Shown: positions 7,438 through 13,999 of the stretch, piece after piece | Layout of the letters: the number at the start of each line of letters is the position of its first letter | Position numbering within the stretch: the first letter of the stretch is position 1 | Assembly (NCBI GenBank): GCA_023249205.1 | Contig: JAHFDC010000004.1 | Location: 1-14,847, forward strand | DNA from: Candidatus Methylomirabilota bacterium | Lineage (GTDB): Bacteria; Methylomirabilota; Methylomirabilia; Methylomirabilales; JACPAU01 | Length of the DNA: 14,847 bases | Reading direction: 5' to 3' | The notes under the pieces: generated by a model | The model's input: the letters and a program-made list of their open reading frames with translations, nothing else | Databases searched by the model: none | What the model was told of the DNA's origin: nothing | Program-made: the position numbers and the translations under genes

Positions 7438-8569
7438 GCCCGCCCTCCTCCGGAGCGTTCGCCGGCTCGTGGTGAAGGTCGGCTCGGGGGTCCTCTCGCA
7501 TGGCTCCTTCGCCCTGGAGACCCGGATCATCCGGTCGCTCGCGGCCCAGATCCACGCCTGCCGGCAGGCGGGGCGGCAGGCGGCCCTGGTCAGTTCAGGA
7601 GCCATCGTGGCCGGCGTGGGGAGGCTCGGCCTCACGGAGCGACCACGGAGCATCCCGCTGAAGCAGGCGGCCGCAGCCATCGGGCAGGGGGCCCTCATCC
7701 GGACCTACGAGGAGGCTTTCGCCGGTCACGGGGTGAAGGTGGCCCAGGTCCTCCTCACCGGGGACGACCTCAGGGACCGCACCCGGTACCTCAACGCGCG
7801 CAATACCCTCTTCACCCTGCTGGACCTGGGCGTTCTGCCCATTATCAATGAGAACGACACCGTGGCCGTGGAGGAGATCAAGTTCGGCGATAACGACCGC
7901 CTCTCGGCCCTCGTGGCCGCGCTCATGGATGCCGATCTGCTGGTCATCCTGACCGACACCGACGGTCTCTTCACCGCCGATCCGCGGCGCAGCCCGAAGG
8001 CCCGCCTGATCCCGGTGGTGACTGGGGACGAGGCGAAGGGGGCCTACTGGGCGGGGGCGCCGGCCTCCGCCACGGGGGTGGGCGGAATGGCCTCCAAGGT
8101 GGAGGCGGCGCGCCTGGCGGCCGCCTCGGGCATCCCGACCCTGGTCGGCAACGGGACGCTCCCGGACACCCTCACCCGCCTTCTCGCCGGAGAGCCCCTG
8201 GGAACCCTCTTCCTCCCCGATGCCGAGCGGCTCCAGGGGCGCAAGCGCTGGCTCGCCCTCGCCAGCCGGCCCAAGGGGACCATCCTGGTGGACGAGGGAG
8301 CCAAGCGGGCCCTGGTCGAGCGCGGGAAGAGCCTGCTCCCGTCCGGCGTGAAGGGGACCCTGAAGCCCTTCGGGGTCGGGGACGTGGTCTCGCTGGTGGG
8401 GCCGGATAAGGCCGAGTTCGCCCGGGGGCTGGCCAACTACACCGCCGAGGAGGTGGAGCGGATCAAGGGAGTCAAGACCGGCGAGATCGAGCGGACGCTC
8501 GGGTACCGGCACTCGGACGAGGTGATCCACCGGGACAACCTGGTGATCCTGAACGGGGGGAGGGGATGA
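7403..8569 (+). CDS. proB: Glutamate 5-kinase
   Basis: Phosphorylates L-glutamate to glutamyl 5-phosphate, the first step of proline synthesis. The 388-residue protein has the amino acid kinase domain (VVKVGSGVL at 23-31, SSGAI at 64-68, NENDTV at 149-154, FGDNDRLSA at 161-169, LTDTDGL at 183-189, GVGGMASK at 225-232) and a C-terminal PUA domain (about 290-375, with GVKGTLKPFGVGDVVSLVG). The ATG at 7403 has a strong GGGAGGT (7391-7397) five bases upstream, which supports this start even though it overlaps obgE by 35 bp and adds about ten residues to the usual N-terminus. It is joined to proA by an ATGA overlap, so the two pathway enzymes are translationally coupled. Proline feedback is typical of the family and cannot be judged here. 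Confidence 0.97.
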   Translation: MPVPSPARLPDRPALLRSVRRLVVKVGSGVLSHGSFALETRIIRSLAAQIHACRQAGRQAALVSSGAIVAGVGRLGLTERPRSIPLKQAAAAIGQGALIRTYEEAFAGHGVKVAQVLLTGDDLRDRTRYLNARNTLFTLLDLGVLPIINENDTVAVEEIKFGDNDRLSALVAALMDADLLVILTDTDGLFTADPRRSPKARLIPVVTGDEAKGAYWAGAPASATGVGGMASKVEAARLAAASGIPTLVGNGTLPDTLTRLLAGEPLGTLFLPDAERLQGRKRWLALASRPKGTILVDEGAKRALVERGKSLLPSGVKGTLKPFGVGDVVSLVGPDKAEFARGLANYTAEEVERIKGVKTGEIERTLGYRHSDEVIHRDNLVILNGGRG

Positions 8570-9822
8570 GCCTGGCCCTCGAGGTCGCGCGGGCGGCGAA
8601 GGAGGCGGCAGCGGTCCTGGCCACCCTCCTGAGCGGCGTGAAGAATGCGGCCCTCTTCGGGATGGCGGCGGCGCTCCGCCGCGCGGAGGCGACGCTCCTC
8701 GAGGTGAACGCCGCCGAGGTGGCCAAGGCAAGAGCCGCCGGCCGGGGAGCAGCCTTCCTGGACCGGTTGACCCTCACGCCGGGTCGCCTCCGGCGGACGG
8801 CGGAGGGTCTGGAGGCGGTGGCCGCCCTGCCGGACCCGGTCGGAGAGATCACCGACATGCGGCGGCGGCCCAACGGGCTGCTGGTCGGGCGGATGCGGGT
8901 CCCCCTCGGGGTCATCGGCGTCATCTACGAGGCGCGCCCGAACGTCACGGCCGACGTGGCGGGCCTGTGTCTGAAGGCGGGCAACGCCGTCGTCCTCCGG
9001 GGCGGGTCGGAGGCCCTCGAGACGAACGGGGCGCTGGCTGCTCTCCTCGGGGAGGCGGCGGCGGCCGCGGGAATCCCCAAGGGGTGGCTCGGGTTCGTCG
9101 CCAGCCCGGACCGGGCCGCCGTCTCCGAGATGGCTCGCCTGGACCGCTACATTGACTGCATCATCCCTAGGGGAGGGGAGGACCTGATCCGGGCGGTCAA
9201 GGCGGCCGCGACGGTGCCGGTGCTTGCCCACGAGAAGGGGCTCTGCCACACCTACGTGGATGCCGCGGCGGACCTGGCGATGGCGGCGGAGGTCGCCTTC
9301 AACGCCAAGGTGGAGCGCCCGGGGGTCTGCAATGCCATGGAGACCCTCCTGGTCCACGAGGCGGTAGCGTCGGCCTTCCTTCCCCCCTTCGGCGCCCGCC
9401 TGAAGGCGGCGGGGGTCGAGGTCCGAGGCTGCCCGCGGACGGCGGCCCTCGTGCCTGGGGTGGTGCCGGCCAGCGACGCCGATTGGGACACCGAGTACCT
9501 GGACCTGATCCTGGCGGTGCGCGTGGTCGCCTCGTACGAGGAGGCGGTGGCGCACATCCGGCGGCACGGCTCGGGGTTGGCGGAAGCGATCCTCACCGCC
9601 GACCATGCCACCGCGATGCGCTTCCTCCGGGAGGTGGACGCCGGGGCGGTCTTCGTCAACGCCTCCACCCGGTTCACGGACGGGGGGGAGTTCGGGCTGG
9701 GAGCCGAGATGGGGGTGAGCACCCAGAAGCTCCACGCCCGGGGACCCGTGGGGCTCGCGGAACTGACCTGCACCAAGTTCGTCATCCTGGGGGACGGCCA
9801 GGTCCGCCAGTCGCAGCGGTGA
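8566..9822 (+). CDS. proA: Glutamate-5-semialdehyde dehydrogenase (gamma-glutamyl phosphate reductase)
   Basis: The 418-residue enzyme reduces glutamyl 5-phosphate with NADPH to glutamate semialdehyde, the second proline step, using the product of the preceding proB. It belongs to the aldehyde dehydrogenase superfamily. Visible family blocks are RMRVPLGVIGVIYEARPNVT, LKAGNAVVLRGGSEA, and the catalytic cysteine C255 in ERPGVCNAMETLLVH; TEYLDLILAVRVV and VFVNASTRFTDGGEFGLGAEMGVSTQKLHARGPVGL follow near the C-terminus. The length is normal. The start ATG overlaps the proB stop by four bases, and GGGGGGAGGGG upstream serves as ribosome binding site. It is followed after 7 bp by nadD. Confidence 0.97.
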   Translation: MSLALEVARAAKEAAAVLATLLSGVKNAALFGMAAALRRAEATLLEVNAAEVAKARAAGRGAAFLDRLTLTPGRLRRTAEGLEAVAALPDPVGEITDMRRRPNGLLVGRMRVPLGVIGVIYEARPNVTADVAGLCLKAGNAVVLRGGSEALETNGALAALLGEAAAAAGIPKGWLGFVASPDRAAVSEMARLDRYIDCIIPRGGEDLIRAVKAAATVPVLAHEKGLCHTYVDAAADLAMAAEVAFNAKVERPGVCNAMETLLVHEAVASAFLPPFGARLKAAGVEVRGCPRTAALVPGVVPASDADWDTEYLDLILAVRVVASYEEAVAHIRRHGSGLAEAILTADHATAMRFLREVDAGAVFVNASTRFTDGGEFGLGAEMGVSTQKLHARGPVGLAELTCTKFVILGDGQVRQSQR

Positions 9823-9829
9823 GGGGCGG

Positions 9830-10561
9830 ATGCGCATCGGCGTGATGGGAGGGACCTTCGACCCGATCCACCTGGGGCACCTGCGCGCGGCGGAGGAGAT
9901 CTACCTGGCCTTCGGCCTGGACCGGATCATCTTCGTGCCCGCGGCCCGACCGCCCCACAAGGACGCCGGGGACGTGGCGGCCCCCATCCACCGGTACGAG
10001 ATGGTCTCCCTGGCCACGGTCTTCACGCCCGACTTCACCGTCTCCCCGATCGAACTGAAGCGGCCGGGGACCTCCTACTCGGTGGACACGGTCCGGGAAC
10101 TCCTCCGCCTGTACGGGAAGGAGACCCAGCTCTACTTCATCATGGGGGTGGACGCGTTCCTGGAACTCAGCGGCTGGAAGGAGGCGCAGGAGCTCCTGCG
10201 CCTCACCCAGGTCATCGTCACCGCCCGCCCGGGGTGGCGCCTGGATGAGGTCGAGGGAGCGCTGACGCGGGAGCAGCGGGCGGCCCTGGGCGACCCCACC
10301 TTCAAGTACCTGCGGATCTCGGAGGTGGGACCCGAGCAGGCCCGGGGCGCTCCGGTCCCGGGTCTGGTGCTCCTCGTGGAGGTGGTCTCTCTCGACATCT
10401 CCTCCCGGGAGATCCGCCAGTTGGTCGAGGAGGGGCGGAGCGTCCGATTCCTGGTGCCCGATACGGTGGCGGCCTACATGCAGAAGAACCGTCTGTACCA
10501 GAAGCGCCCGGCTCCCTCAAGCGGCGGCGGGCGGAAGGAGGACGATCTCCATCGAGGCTGA
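9830..10561 (+). CDS. nadD: Nicotinate-nucleotide adenylyltransferase
   Basis: Transfers the AMP part of ATP to nicotinate mononucleotide, giving deamido-NAD in NAD synthesis. The nucleotidyltransferase signature GGTFDPIHLGH is at 7-17, PAARPPHK at 37-44, GVDAFLELSGWKE at 106-118 and the ATP-binding ISSREIR at 190-196. The family body ends at about residue 223 (MQKNRLY). A further tail of about 20 polar residues ([20 protein letters not shown]) follows, and its codons contain the ribosome binding site and probable start of rsfS. The total of 243 residues is therefore slightly longer than usual. The start ATG is 7 bp after proA, with GAGGGG just upstream. The nadD-rsfS pairing is widespread in bacteria. 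Confidence 0.96.
   Translation: MRIGVMGGTFDPIHLGHLRAAEEIYLAFGLDRIIFVPAARPPHKDAGDVAAPIHRYEMVSLATVFTPDFTVSPIELKRPGTSYSVDTVRELLRLYGKETQLYFIMGVDAFLELSGWKEAQELLRLTQVIVTARPGWRLDEVEGALTREQRAALGDPTFKYLRISEVGPEQARGAPVPGLVLLVEVVSLDISSREIRQLVEEGRSVRFLVPDTVAAYMQKNRLYQKRPAPSSGGGRKEDDLHRG
10535..10541 (+). promoter_or_regulatory. Shine-Dalgarno sequence deciding the rsfS start
   Basis: AAGGAGG is a near-perfect anti-16S match inside the nadD 3' end. The first homology-supported rsfS codon, ATC at 10551, lies nine bases downstream; another in-frame ATC (10545) is three bases away. No in-frame ATG, GTG or TTG lies between this site and the GTG at 10614, which has no such motif. Confidence 0.6.
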
Positions 10562-10934
10562 TCGGCTGGTACACCTGGCGGCCGCGGCCGCCGCCGAGGG
10601 AAAGCCGGACTCGGTGGTGAGCCTGGATCTGCGAGGGCTCTGCTCCTTCGCGGACTACTTCCTGATCGTGAGCGCACCGACCCACAAGCAGGTCCAGGCG
10701 ATTGCCGATAAAATCCATGAGCGCCTTCGCGCGGCCTCGGCGCGACCGCTGCACATCGAGGGATATACCGAAGCGCGCTGGATTTTGCTTGACTACAATG
10801 ACTGCATTATCCATATTTTCGAGGAAACTACGCGCCAATACTACGCTCTCGAGAGGCTCTGGGGCGACGCGCCGCAGCGCGTTCTCGTCGCCCCCGACCC
10901 GGGGCGGGCGGAGCGATGGGGGGCGGAAGCATAG
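10551..10934 (+). CDS. rsfS: Ribosomal silencing factor RsfS (non-canonical start)
   Basis: RsfS (Iojap/DUF143) binds L14 on the large subunit and blocks joining with 30S in poor growth conditions. Family blocks are [32 protein letters not shown] and [14 protein letters not shown] (77-90 counted from 10551). Translating upstream of the GTG at 10614 gives [23 protein letters not shown], which matches the usual first helix, so the protein should start near 10551 (127 residues). No ATG, GTG or TTG is in frame there; ATC at 10551 (or 10545) is the likeliest initiation codon, after AAGGAGG. Starting at GTG 10614 would remove that helix and leave 106 residues with no ribosome binding site. The gene overlaps the nadD stop by 11 bp and the next gene by 19 bp. 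Its middle (10781-10840) is strikingly AT-rich. Identity is firm; the exact start is not. Confidence 0.85.
   Translation: MEADRLVHLAAAAAAEGKPDSVVSLDLRGLCSFADYFLIVSAPTHKQVQAIADKIHERLRAASARPLHIEGYTEARWILLDYNDCIIHIFEETTRQYYALERLWGDAPQRVLVAPDPGRAERWGAEA
10789..10817 (+). promoter_or_regulatory. Candidate internal promoter within rsfS
   Basis: TTGACT (10789-10794, 5 of 6) and CATATT (10812-10817, 4 of 6) are 17 bases apart inside a 60-base stretch (10781-10840) with only 23 G or C. It would start transcripts near 10823, about 90 bases before the sigma-54 activator's ATG at 10916. It could instead be a chance result of the AT-rich coding stretch. Confidence 0.35.
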
Positions 10935-11863
10935 CCTTTGACGCCATCGTCGCCGAGGCCCCGGAGATGCGGGCCGTCCTCCGGATGGGGGCCCAGGTGG
11001 CGCCCACGGACGCCACCGTCCTGATCCTGGGCGAGAGTGGGACCGGGAAGGAACTCATCGCCCGCGCCATTCACGAGGCGAGCCCACGGCGGGCAGGGCC
11101 CTTCATCAAGGTGGACTGCGCGGCCCTCCCCGAGGGTCTGCTGGAGAGCGAGCTCTTCGGTCACGAGAAGGGCGCCTTCACGGATGCCGCCGCCGAGAAA
11201 CCGGGGCGGTTCGAACTGGCCCACGGTGGGACCCTCTTCCTGGACGAGGTGGCGGAACTGCCGCTGAGCCTCCAGGCGAAGCTCCTGCGGGTGCTCCAGG
11301 AGCGGGCCTTCGAGCGGGTGGGCGGGACCCGGACCATCTCGGTGGACGTCCGGATCCTCGCGGCCACCAATCGGGATCTGGCGAAGGCCCTCAAGACGAA
11401 CCAGTTCCGCGAGGATCTCTACTACCGGCTGAACGTCGTGCCGGTGGTGGTCCCCCCGCTCCGGCGGCGCCCCGAGGACATCCTCCCCCTCGCCGCTCAC
11501 TTCCTCCAGGGCTTCGGGGCGCGGTACGGCAAGGCGGTCCCGGAGATCGGCCCGGAGGCGGCCGCGCTCCTCCGGCGCTACCCCTGGCCCGGGAACGTCC
11601 GGGAGCTCGAGCACATCATCGAGCGCGCGGTGATCCTCTGGGAGAAGGGTCCGCTCACCCCGGAGGAACTGGCCGTGAACCTGATGGCGGTTGCCAGCGA
11701 TGGCGCGCCCGACGAGGAGCTCATGACCCTGGAGGAACTGGAGCGGGAGTACATCCGCCGGGTGCTGCGGCGGGTTCGGGGGCACAAGAGCCGGGCCGCC
11801 CGCATCCTGGGCATCAATCGCAAGACCCTGCTGGAAAAGCGCAAGCGCTACGGTATTGAGTAG
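10916..11863 (+). CDS. Sigma-54 activator (AAA+ plus Fis-type HTH) without sensory domain
   Basis: A 315-residue bacterial enhancer-binding protein. The AAA+ domain shows Walker A GESGTGKE (39-46), the sigma-54 contact loop as GAFTDA (86-91) rather than GAFTGA, Walker B TLFLDE (106-111), [11 protein letters not shown] with the arginine-finger region (164-174) and [10 protein letters not shown] Fis-type helix-turn-helix ends the protein ([12 protein letters not shown]...[18 protein letters not shown]). Only about 12 residues precede the AAA+ domain, so there is no receiver, GAF or PAS domain, as in PspF-like activators. Such proteins need a partner for control or act constitutively. In E. coli NorR a Gly-to-Asp change at this loop position gives constitutive activity, though GAFTDA also occurs naturally. 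ATG 10916 follows GGAG closely and overlaps rsfS by 19 bp. Target genes are not evident, and no sigma-54 promoter was found in the window. Confidence 0.92.
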   Translation: MGGGSIAFDAIVAEAPEMRAVLRMGAQVAPTDATVLILGESGTGKELIARAIHEASPRRAGPFIKVDCAALPEGLLESELFGHEKGAFTDAAAEKPGRFELAHGGTLFLDEVAELPLSLQAKLLRVLQERAFERVGGTRTISVDVRILAATNRDLAKALKTNQFREDLYYRLNVVPVVVPPLRRRPEDILPLAAHFLQGFGARYGKAVPEIGPEAAALLRRYPWPGNVRELEHIIERAVILWEKGPLTPEELAVNLMAVASDGAPDEELMTLEELEREYIRRVLRRVRGHKSRAARILGINRKTLLEKRKRYGIE

Positions 11864-11922
11864 CCGCCCGCTCCCGGGCGCCGGCCGGCTGTCCAGGATG
11901 ACCGGCGGGGTGGGGAGGTTCG

Positions 11923-12270
11923 GTGAAGGCGACGAAACTGAAGGTGCTGCAGCGGCGGCTGCAGGAGAAGCGCAAGGAGTTGATCAGCGGGGTCCGGACC
12001 CGGAGCGCCAGCAGCCTCCAGGCCGGGGACGACGCGATCCAGGACATCGCCGACCAGGCGGCCTCCGCCTACACGAAGGAGTTCCTCTTCTCCCTGGGGG
12101 ATGCGGAGCGGCGTCTGCTCCGGCAGGTGGACGCGGCCCTGGACAAGATGCGGCAGAACACGTACGGCCGGTGCGAGAAGTGCGGGGAGGAGATCAGCGA
12201 GAAACGGCTGGAGGCCCTCCCCTTCGCCGGGTACTGCATCCCCTGCCAGGAGGAGGAAGAGAGCCGCTAA
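11923..12270 (+). CDS. DksA/TraR family zinc-finger regulator
   Basis: A 115-residue protein starting at GTG 11923 with GGGGAGG just upstream. The N-terminal half is a predicted coiled coil (LQRRLQEKRKEL, then ...EFLFSLGDAERRLLRQVDAALDKM). The C-terminus has a four-cysteine zinc finger, C84, C87, C105 and C108 (CX2C-X17-CX2C), in YGRCEKCGEEISEKRLEALPFAGYCIPC, the DksA/TraR signature. At the coiled-coil tip DIADQA (41-46) preserves the DxxDxA pattern that DksA needs to act in the RNA polymerase secondary channel, so an active DksA-like role with ppGpp is plausible. It is shorter than E. coli DksA (151 residues). The 59-bp gap before it holds no clear promoter or terminator. Confidence 0.92.
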   Translation: MKATKLKVLQRRLQEKRKELISGVRTRSASSLQAGDDAIQDIADQAASAYTKEFLFSLGDAERRLLRQVDAALDKMRQNTYGRCEKCGEEISEKRLEALPFAGYCIPCQEEEESR

Positions 12271-12370
12271 CCCCAGGTGTCCGCCCCCGCGGGGCGCCCC
12301 CCGCCCGGGCCCGGCGCCTCCCGCCTGCCCCCGGCTCCTGCCGGGGCCCGTTCTCCCCGAGGGACCCGTC

Positions 12371-13132
12371 GTGACCGTCCGCGAGCTCTGGGAGGCTTTC
12401 CTGCGCCTGCTCTTCCCGGCCCCCTGCCTCCTCTGCGCGGGGCCGCTCGCGCGCGGCGCCGCCGGGGGGGTCTGCGGGCCGTGCTGGGGGACCCTCCCGC
12501 GGCTCCCGGGTGAAGGGTGCGCCGTCTGCGGTCGCCCGCTCGCCGGCGCCGGGGGCCTTCCGCCCCAGGCCGGGGGCGCGGCGGACCTCCCTCTGGAGTG
12601 CGGGGCCTGTCAACGGCGACCGCCCCCGTTCCTGCTGGCCCGCGCCGCCCTCCCCTACGGGGAGACCGGCCCGGTGAGGGCTCTCCTCCTGGCCCTCAAG
12701 CACGGCCGCCGGCAGGCCCTGGCGGCACCGCTGGCCCGGCTCATGCACGCGGCGGCGGTTGGGCGGTTGGACCTCACGGATTTTGACGCCCTCGTGCCGG
12801 TGCCGCTGCACCGGCGCCGGCTCAGGGAGCGGGGGTTCAACCAGGCGGAGGCGCTGGCCGAGGCCCTGGGCCGGGCGGCGGCCCGCCCCCTCCTTCGGCG
12901 CGCCCTGATGCGGGTCCGCCCGACGGCACCCCAGAGCGGGGATGCGGTGGCCCGTCGGAGAAATGTCCGCGGGGCCTTCGCTGTCCGGGTGCCGGGCGCG
13001 GTGCGCGGGAGGCGGCTGCTCGTCATTGACGACGTCTTTACCACCGGGGCCACCGCCGCAGAGTGTGCCCGGGTGCTGCGCGCATCCGGCGCCGCCGCGG
13101 TGGGAGTCTACACCCTGGCCCGCGTGGCCTGA
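12371..13132 (+). CDS. comF: ComF family phosphoribosyltransferase-like protein
   Basis: A 253-residue protein starting at GTG 12371 with GAGGGA (12359-12364) six bases upstream; the frame stays open further upstream into the previous gene, but without family similarity. The N-terminus carries four CxxC pairs (C19/C22, C35/C38, C50/C53, C77/C80), a double zinc-binding region typical of ComF. The phosphoribosyltransferase part shows LVPVPLHRRRLRERGFNQAE (141-160) and the PRPP-binding loop VIDDVFTTGATA (218-229) with D220 and D221. ComF is needed for DNA uptake in naturally competent bacteria and is common in species not known to be competent; its substrate is unsettled. No other competence gene is in view. 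The roughly 100 bp before it are GC palindromes with no terminator T run. Confidence 0.93.
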   Translation: MTVRELWEAFLRLLFPAPCLLCAGPLARGAAGGVCGPCWGTLPRLPGEGCAVCGRPLAGAGGLPPQAGGAADLPLECGACQRRPPPFLLARAALPYGETGPVRALLLALKHGRRQALAAPLARLMHAAAVGRLDLTDFDALVPVPLHRRRLRERGFNQAEALAEALGRAAARPLLRRALMRVRPTAPQSGDAVARRRNVRGAFAVRVPGAVRGRRLLVIDDVFTTGATAAECARVLRASGAAAVGVYTLARVA

Positions 13133-13150
13133 GCAGGGGGGGACGGTCGG

Positions 13151-13888
13151 ATGGAGACACGCAAGCGGATCCTGGTGGTGGAGGAAACCGAGGCGTACCG
13201 GAGGATCATCGACGGGCTGTTGCGGAAGGCGGGATACGAGGTGGTGGAGGAAGCCGCGCCGGCTGCCGCGCAGCGGCGCCTCGAAGGAGGACTCCCTGTT
13301 GATCTCCTGCTGCTCGATGTGCAGATGCACGGCCCCGAGGCGAACGGCCTCTACGCCTGGCTGAAGGGGCGGCCCGGCGGGGGGCGCCCCCCCATCGTGG
13401 CCCTCACGGTCGGCGCCGAGACGCACCGGATCCTGGACCGCCTCCAGGGCCTTCAGGTGGCGGGGCTCCAGGACAAGCGGCTGGTGGGGGACCAGCTCGT
13501 CTACCGGGTCGGGGGCCTCCTGCACCCCAAGGGGGCGGAGCAGAGGGCCTCCCTGCGGGGCCCGGCCGGCGTCGTGGTGAACGTTCGGGCGGAGCAGCGG
13601 CAGTTCCAGGGTATCGTTGCGAACATCAGCGCCAGCGGCATGTTCCTCGCAAGCCCGGAGGGACTGCTGGTGGGGGATCTCCTCGGTCTCCAGTTCATCC
13701 TCCCCGGGCTCCCCCGGCTCTTCGAGGTGCCCGGGTGGGTCGTCTGGCGCCGGGAGCAGAAGGAGGCGGAAGAGGGGGGGGTGGGGATAAAGTTCGAGGG
13801 CCTCGCGGAGGGGGACAGGGTCCAGATCTCCGCCTACATACGCGCCGAACTGACGCGGCTGGGGCCGACGGCCCGGGCGGGAGCGTAG
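13151..13888 (+). CDS. Receiver-PilZ domain protein (c-di-GMP-linked response regulator)
   Basis: A 245-residue two-domain protein. Residues 5 to about 120 form a CheY-like receiver: ILVVEETEAYRRII, phosphoacceptor D56 in LLLLDVQMHG, T86 and K109. The acidic pair is E11-E12 instead of the usual Asp-Asp/Glu-Asp, so metal binding and phosphorylation may be altered. Residues 130-232 form a PilZ domain of the TIGR02266 style, with RASLR (132-136) and NISASG (158-163) matching the RxxxR and (D/N)xSxxG c-di-GMP-binding motifs, then GWVVWRRE and GVGIKFEGL. The protein probably joins a phosphorylation signal to c-di-GMP, but there is no DNA-binding or enzyme domain, so the output is likely through protein contacts. 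It lies 18 bp after comF with a G-rich, weak ribosome binding site. No sensor kinase is nearby. Confidence 0.9.
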   Translation: METRKRILVVEETEAYRRIIDGLLRKAGYEVVEEAAPAAAQRRLEGGLPVDLLLLDVQMHGPEANGLYAWLKGRPGGGRPPIVALTVGAETHRILDRLQGLQVAGLQDKRLVGDQLVYRVGGLLHPKGAEQRASLRGPAGVVVNVRAEQRQFQGIVANISASGMFLASPEGLLVGDLLGLQFILPGLPRLFEVPGWVVWRREQKEAEEGGVGIKFEGLAEGDRVQISAYIRAELTRLGPTARAGA

Positions 13889-13905
13889 TGGGGAGGGGCG
13901 GGGGG

Positions 13906-13934
13906 TTGACGGTTCCCGCCCGGGCTCTTACGAT
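13906..13934 (+). promoter_or_regulatory. Sigma-70 promoter of gapA
   Basis: TTGACG (13906-13911, 5 of 6) and TACGAT (13929-13934, 4 of 6) are exactly 17 bases apart in the gap after the PilZ gene. Transcription would begin near 13941, giving a leader of about 60 bases. It makes gapA an independent unit from the genes before it. Confidence 0.65.
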
Positions 13935-13999
13935 GGGGGAACCGGGCCGCGCCGTCGCCGCATGAGCAGGCCGGCCGCGTCACCGTGCGGAGGGGGGGG

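Noticed and set aside
4082..9837. Long minus-strand open frames opposite rng, the rplU-proB region and proA (about 527, 755, 378 and 466 codons)
   Set aside because: All lie antisense to well-recognised genes, have biased composition and no motifs. Third-position GC removes stop codons on the opposite strand.
10614..10934. GTG 10614 as the rsfS start
   Set aside because: It cuts off the conserved first helix, has no Shine-Dalgarno sequence, and ignores the strong AAGGAGG at 10535-10541.
12329..12346. CCCCGG-CTCCTG-CCGGGG hairpin before comF as a terminator
   Set aside because: A six-pair stem with no T run; short GC palindromes are expected by chance in sequence this GC-rich.
12101..12370. 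5' extension of the comF frame into the DksA-like gene
   Set aside because: The extra residues are an out-of-frame reading of the zinc-finger gene. GTG 12371 has a well-spaced GAGGGA and begins the ComF family sequence.
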